DNA of 64,000 nucleotides, from the NCBI GenBank assembly GCA_034401795.1, contig CM067365.1, positions 12,056,656 through 12,120,655 on the forward strand, in the 5' to 3' direction. The position numbers and the translations under genes were made by a program. The stretch is from Chaetoderma sp. LZ-2023a. Lineage: Eukaryota; Mollusca; Caudofoveata; Chaetodermatida; Chaetodermatidae. This document shows, in pieces, positions 61,430 through 64,000 of this stretch (position 1 is the first letter of the stretch; the number at the start of each line of letters is the position of its first letter). Under the pieces are notes generated by a model that did not search any database, had not been told where the DNA came from, and was given only the letters and a program-made list of their open reading frames with translations.

Positions 61430-61618
61430 GGCACGGTATTGCTATATTATGCAATTTATGGCGGTATTTATCAATCGAAATGACATCCTCTTCCAATGGG
61501 AATTGAACGCATTTGGGTATCAAATTGAAGATTTTGGATCTCCGATTTCCGACTAAAATTACTTCGGATGGTTCCACTTCGCTATCGGTGAGATTATGAT
61601 GTGACGGTTGCTGCGAAG
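61040..61618 (+). repeat. Dispersed repeat E, copy 2, with an LTR-end fragment
   Basis: 61040-61511 matches 24570-25171. The match continues past the LTR boundary: 61512-61618 equals the first ~107 bases of the left LTR (TGAAGATTTTGGATCTCCG ... GGTTGCTGCG). The fragment ends by joining a second copy of AAGGTATGAATGAGC and a (TA)n array. Confidence 0.85.
61335..61420. repeat. (CA)n microsatellite
   Basis: About 43 perfect units followed by TATATATATG. Confidence 0.95.
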
Positions 61619-61630
61619 GTATGAATGAGC

Positions 61631-61633
<3 letters not shown>

Positions 61634-61674
<41 letters not shown>
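61634..61674. repeat. (TA)n microsatellite
   Basis: About 20 units after the repeated GGTATGAATGAGC. A second short TA run lies at 61710-61721. Confidence 0.9.
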
Positions 61675-61675
<1 letters not shown>

Positions 61676-61854
61676 CTGTAGATATAACACCCATGTATTA
61701 TACATACATATATATATATATAGTACATAGCCGGTTTTCATTGAATGAATCAAGTTTTAGCGATGCCCGCTTATCTCTAGCTAAGCTCAACCAGCGCTTT
61801 GCCCGTGTTGGGCTCGATCCGCGCATTCCATTAATTTCAAATACTAGAAAACTA

Positions 61855-61945
61855 TACAGGTAAGCTGATGAATATTTTAAAACTAATTTTACTGGGTGCT
61901 TCAGCTGCCCAGAATATCAACAGAGCCCAGTCAAATGTGTTTCTG
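61855..61945. repeat. Foldback repeat, partial copy
   Basis: CTATACAGGTAAGCTGATGA ATATTTTAAAACTAATTTTACTGGGTGC, then a partial inverted arm AGCCCAGTCAAATGTG. Right arm incomplete. Confidence 0.5.
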
Positions 61946-62359
61946 AGTATTTGATAGAATGTTCATTAAATGGAAAAGACATACAATTCGTACACCTTGA
62001 CGGACTATTAAGCTTTTATTTATTTACTTTTTAATATATTTTTACGTCAGCCTAGATGTGACGTAGTTGTTTATGACGTCATACGATTGATCGATATAGG
62101 AAAATAAGTATATGGCGAGAATGGATATAATATAATCAGTACAATATCCTTGGAAGGCCAATATGTAAATACTCGTAAAGGACTCGAAATAGAAAACAGG
62201 GAAAGTGGTACTATCTCAGTATCAGTACATTGCTGGCGGAATCTAGTTTATCCTTCAACCGTATGACGTCATACTCAACTAGGTGACGTGTAGGCGGGCG
62301 CCATAATCAATTATATCATGAGTGAGTCAATTTAGTCCGTCTTAAACGAGTCTAATCCA

Positions 62360-62740
62360 ACATGTTTGTAAGAATTGTATGTCTGTGCTATTTAATAAAC
62401 ATGCTGTTGAATATTTTGAAACTAAATTCACTAGTCGCTGTTGCTGTCATATGCAACAATAGCATCCACTCAAACTAGTTTCAAAATATTCAATAGTTTA
62501 CATGCCTACTTTTCTGGAAATTCGGATTCGGAGGGTGTATGGATCGACCGACCCCGACACGGACACAGCATGGGTGGAAGTTAGCTAGAGCGTAGCTGAA
62601 ACTGCATTCCTCCATTGCAATGGCCTCGGAAAAGAAAGCAGCGAAATTCATGGCATATCATTACTGATTCAGCGTACGTCTATAAACCACAACAATACAT
62701 GTGCGTGCGATCTGTAACCACGACAGTTAATGCACGGCAT
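62360..62740 (+). repeat. Duplication block D, copy 2, right part
   Basis: Matches 41990-42372, including its foldback repeat. Confidence 0.85.
62403..62496. repeat. Foldback repeat in block D copy 2
   Basis: GCTGTTGAATATTTTGAAAC ... GCTGTTGCTGTC and the inverted CAAACTAGTTTCAAAATATTCAATAG. Counterpart of 42031-42126. Confidence 0.8.
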
Positions 62741-63799
62741 ACAGGTTGTATGTTAAACTACACAAAATGCTGATTGGACGCTCTTAGTATGTTCTAGTGC
62801 ACACTGCGGCACTCTCTCTTGTCTTCATTCTGTTTTTTACCATAACCATTCGTACGTGAGCATATGAAAACTCATTTGTTATGCAACTAATATGCTTTTG
62901 ACTTGTTGACGCCTAAGCGGTCACAAGTTTGTACTAATGGCGAATTGGTTAAGGCACCAACCACTATCAGTCAGATTGTTTTCAAAATATCAGCAGGTGC
63001 ACGTATATTCCCTTTACAATTGTCTAGTGTTTTTTTAATTGCGCGGATTGAACTCATTGTCGATAGAGAGGAAGGAAGTTAAGAAAACGGCATTGCTACG
63101 CATACACGTCTAAGCATAGCATAATCCACTAGCTAACGTCGAGGAGTGCCCAGTGAACAATGATGGCGAGTGTTTGTACCATCCATATAATCACTGACAG
63201 ATCTATTTCTTGACTTCACCACCAAGAACGATGGCATAATATAATACGGCCTAGGATTATCATGTCAATGGGCAACAATAGGGCTGTTAACCCTGCTGTC
63301 TAGACGAAGATCGTGGTAAGGAAACTCCAATCATAAGGGAAACACATTACTTCCCTGCTAATATCGACATTCGTCAGCGTGTTGGGGAAAGGTTCACCTG
63401 GAGAAAGAATACTTATATAGTTAATGAATACACCTACATAGGAAGGCTTACTGAGCAGATGAAAACCAATCTCTAGTTTTTAATTGCATGTAGGTAATTA
63501 CGTGATAATACTGGAAAGAAATTATTACTTGCTAATCCACTACGAGGCTCATCCATTCCATACGTGATTCCACTTATTCGGGGTCGTCTTGAGCACAATC
63601 CGAACGAATCTGGTTGTGTAGCGGATTAGTCTCATAGTGTGTGAATAATTCATTCTTCTCTTAAACGTAATCTATTGCTTTTAGGGCTAGACACCGCGAG
63701 GAGATAGTCTTTATGACATCGCCTGAACTGGGCATCATAATCACACATGTAATGTGTGAACAATTGTGACATTAATCTGTTATTATGTTGTTGCCGCAG
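62741..63799. other. No recognisable gene
   Basis: Nothing recognised apart from a degenerate foldback half-site near 62980-62995 (TTTTCAAAATATCAGCAGG). Confidence 0.5.
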
Positions 63800-63973
63800 G
63801 CTTGTTCTGTAAGTGTTAATGTAATTAAGGTTACGCATGCAATTATAGTCGTGGGCGTGGTTGTGATTATCGTCGCTGTCCTCGTCGTCGTTTCTTTGAA
63901 TGCCACGATATCACCAATATATAAGAGGAGTAAAAGCCAGCGTTGCGTTCGTGTTAATGAGCTCCCAAGCTGA
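63800..63973 (+). CDS. Candidate terminal exon of a single-pass membrane protein
   Basis: A T-rich stretch ending TGTTGTTGCCGCAG looks like a splice acceptor (AG at 63798-63799). After it, 57 codons are open to a TGA at 63971-63973. They encode a short polar stretch with one Cys, a strong hydrophobic segment (AIIVVGVVVIIVAVLVVVSL) and then a basic stop-transfer end and a tail of about 24 residues (YKRSKSQRCVRVNELPS). That layout fits the last exon of a type I membrane protein. However, the hydrophobic segment arises from GTC/GTT-rich DNA, so a chance origin is possible, and no upstream exon was found. A start at the ATG at 63785 is possible but less likely. Confidence 0.25.
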   Translation, partial: ACSVSVNVIKVTHAIIVVGVVVIIVAVLVVVSLNATISPIYKRSKSQRCVRVNELPS

Positions 63974-64000
63974 TGCAGTAGAAGGGCGTCATACACGTGA

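Noticed and set aside
61740..61850. tRNA-like or SINE-like sequence (TTGGGCTCGATCCGCG resembles a B box)
   Set aside because: No convincing A box at the right distance and no cloverleaf could be drawn by eye.

Overview
The window looks like intergenic or intronic DNA from an animal genome, probably a marine invertebrate. It is AT-rich, crowded with simple repeats, and contains decayed LINEs of the CR1, L1-Tx1 and RTE-like kinds plus one large Ty3/gypsy LTR element with an envelope gene. No bacterial operon, plasmid or CRISPR signature is visible. No complete host gene can be supported. Two possible host exons are offered with low confidence (41177-41314 minus, 63800-63973 plus). The species cannot be named from what is here.

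The backbone appears to be an old, diverged, direct large-scale duplication. Copy 1 runs from about 2.4 to 42.4 kb and copy 2 from about 44.0 to 62.7 kb. Four collinear blocks can be matched by eye: A (2395-6245 with 44025-45062), B (18205-21770 with 45315-48381), C (37060-41525 with 49125-54305) and D (41575-42372 with 57937-58330 plus 62360-62740). The copies differ by local microsatellite growth and by insertions, so each serves as an approximate empty-site control for the other.

Copy 1 received three large insertions that copy 2 lacks. The first is a 5'-truncated CR1-type LINE (2770-about 5654). The second is an 11.5-kb composite of two L1-Tx1 LINEs (6467-17968), bounded on both sides by a (CTA)n microsatellite; a smaller RTE-like LINE (13427-15879, 9-bp target duplication) sits inside the second of them. 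The third is a 10.9-kb LTR retrotransposon on the minus strand (25172-36033; LTRs about 1.59 kb, TG...CA with one degenerate end, 4-bp target duplication AAAT).

The LTR element is the most interesting coding object. From right to left it carries a small leader ORF, gag with three CCHC knuckles, protease, reverse transcriptase, RNase H and integrase, then an envelope gene. The envelope has a furin-like RQKR site followed at once by a GLFNFVG-type fusion peptide, the signature of baculovirus F-like and errantivirus envelopes. Every ORF of the element has some break (stops, frameshifts, a DTC protease box), so it is a recent but probably dead copy. The LTRs differ by roughly 3% by eye.

The rest is noncoding: long (TA)n, (CA)n, (GA)n, (CT)n and trinucleotide arrays, an 18-copy 40-bp minisatellite (52922-53640), a dispersed foldback repeat of about 100 bp, and a 400-bp alternating purine-pyrimidine tract near 57.5 kb. 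All alignments and divergence figures here were made by eye.
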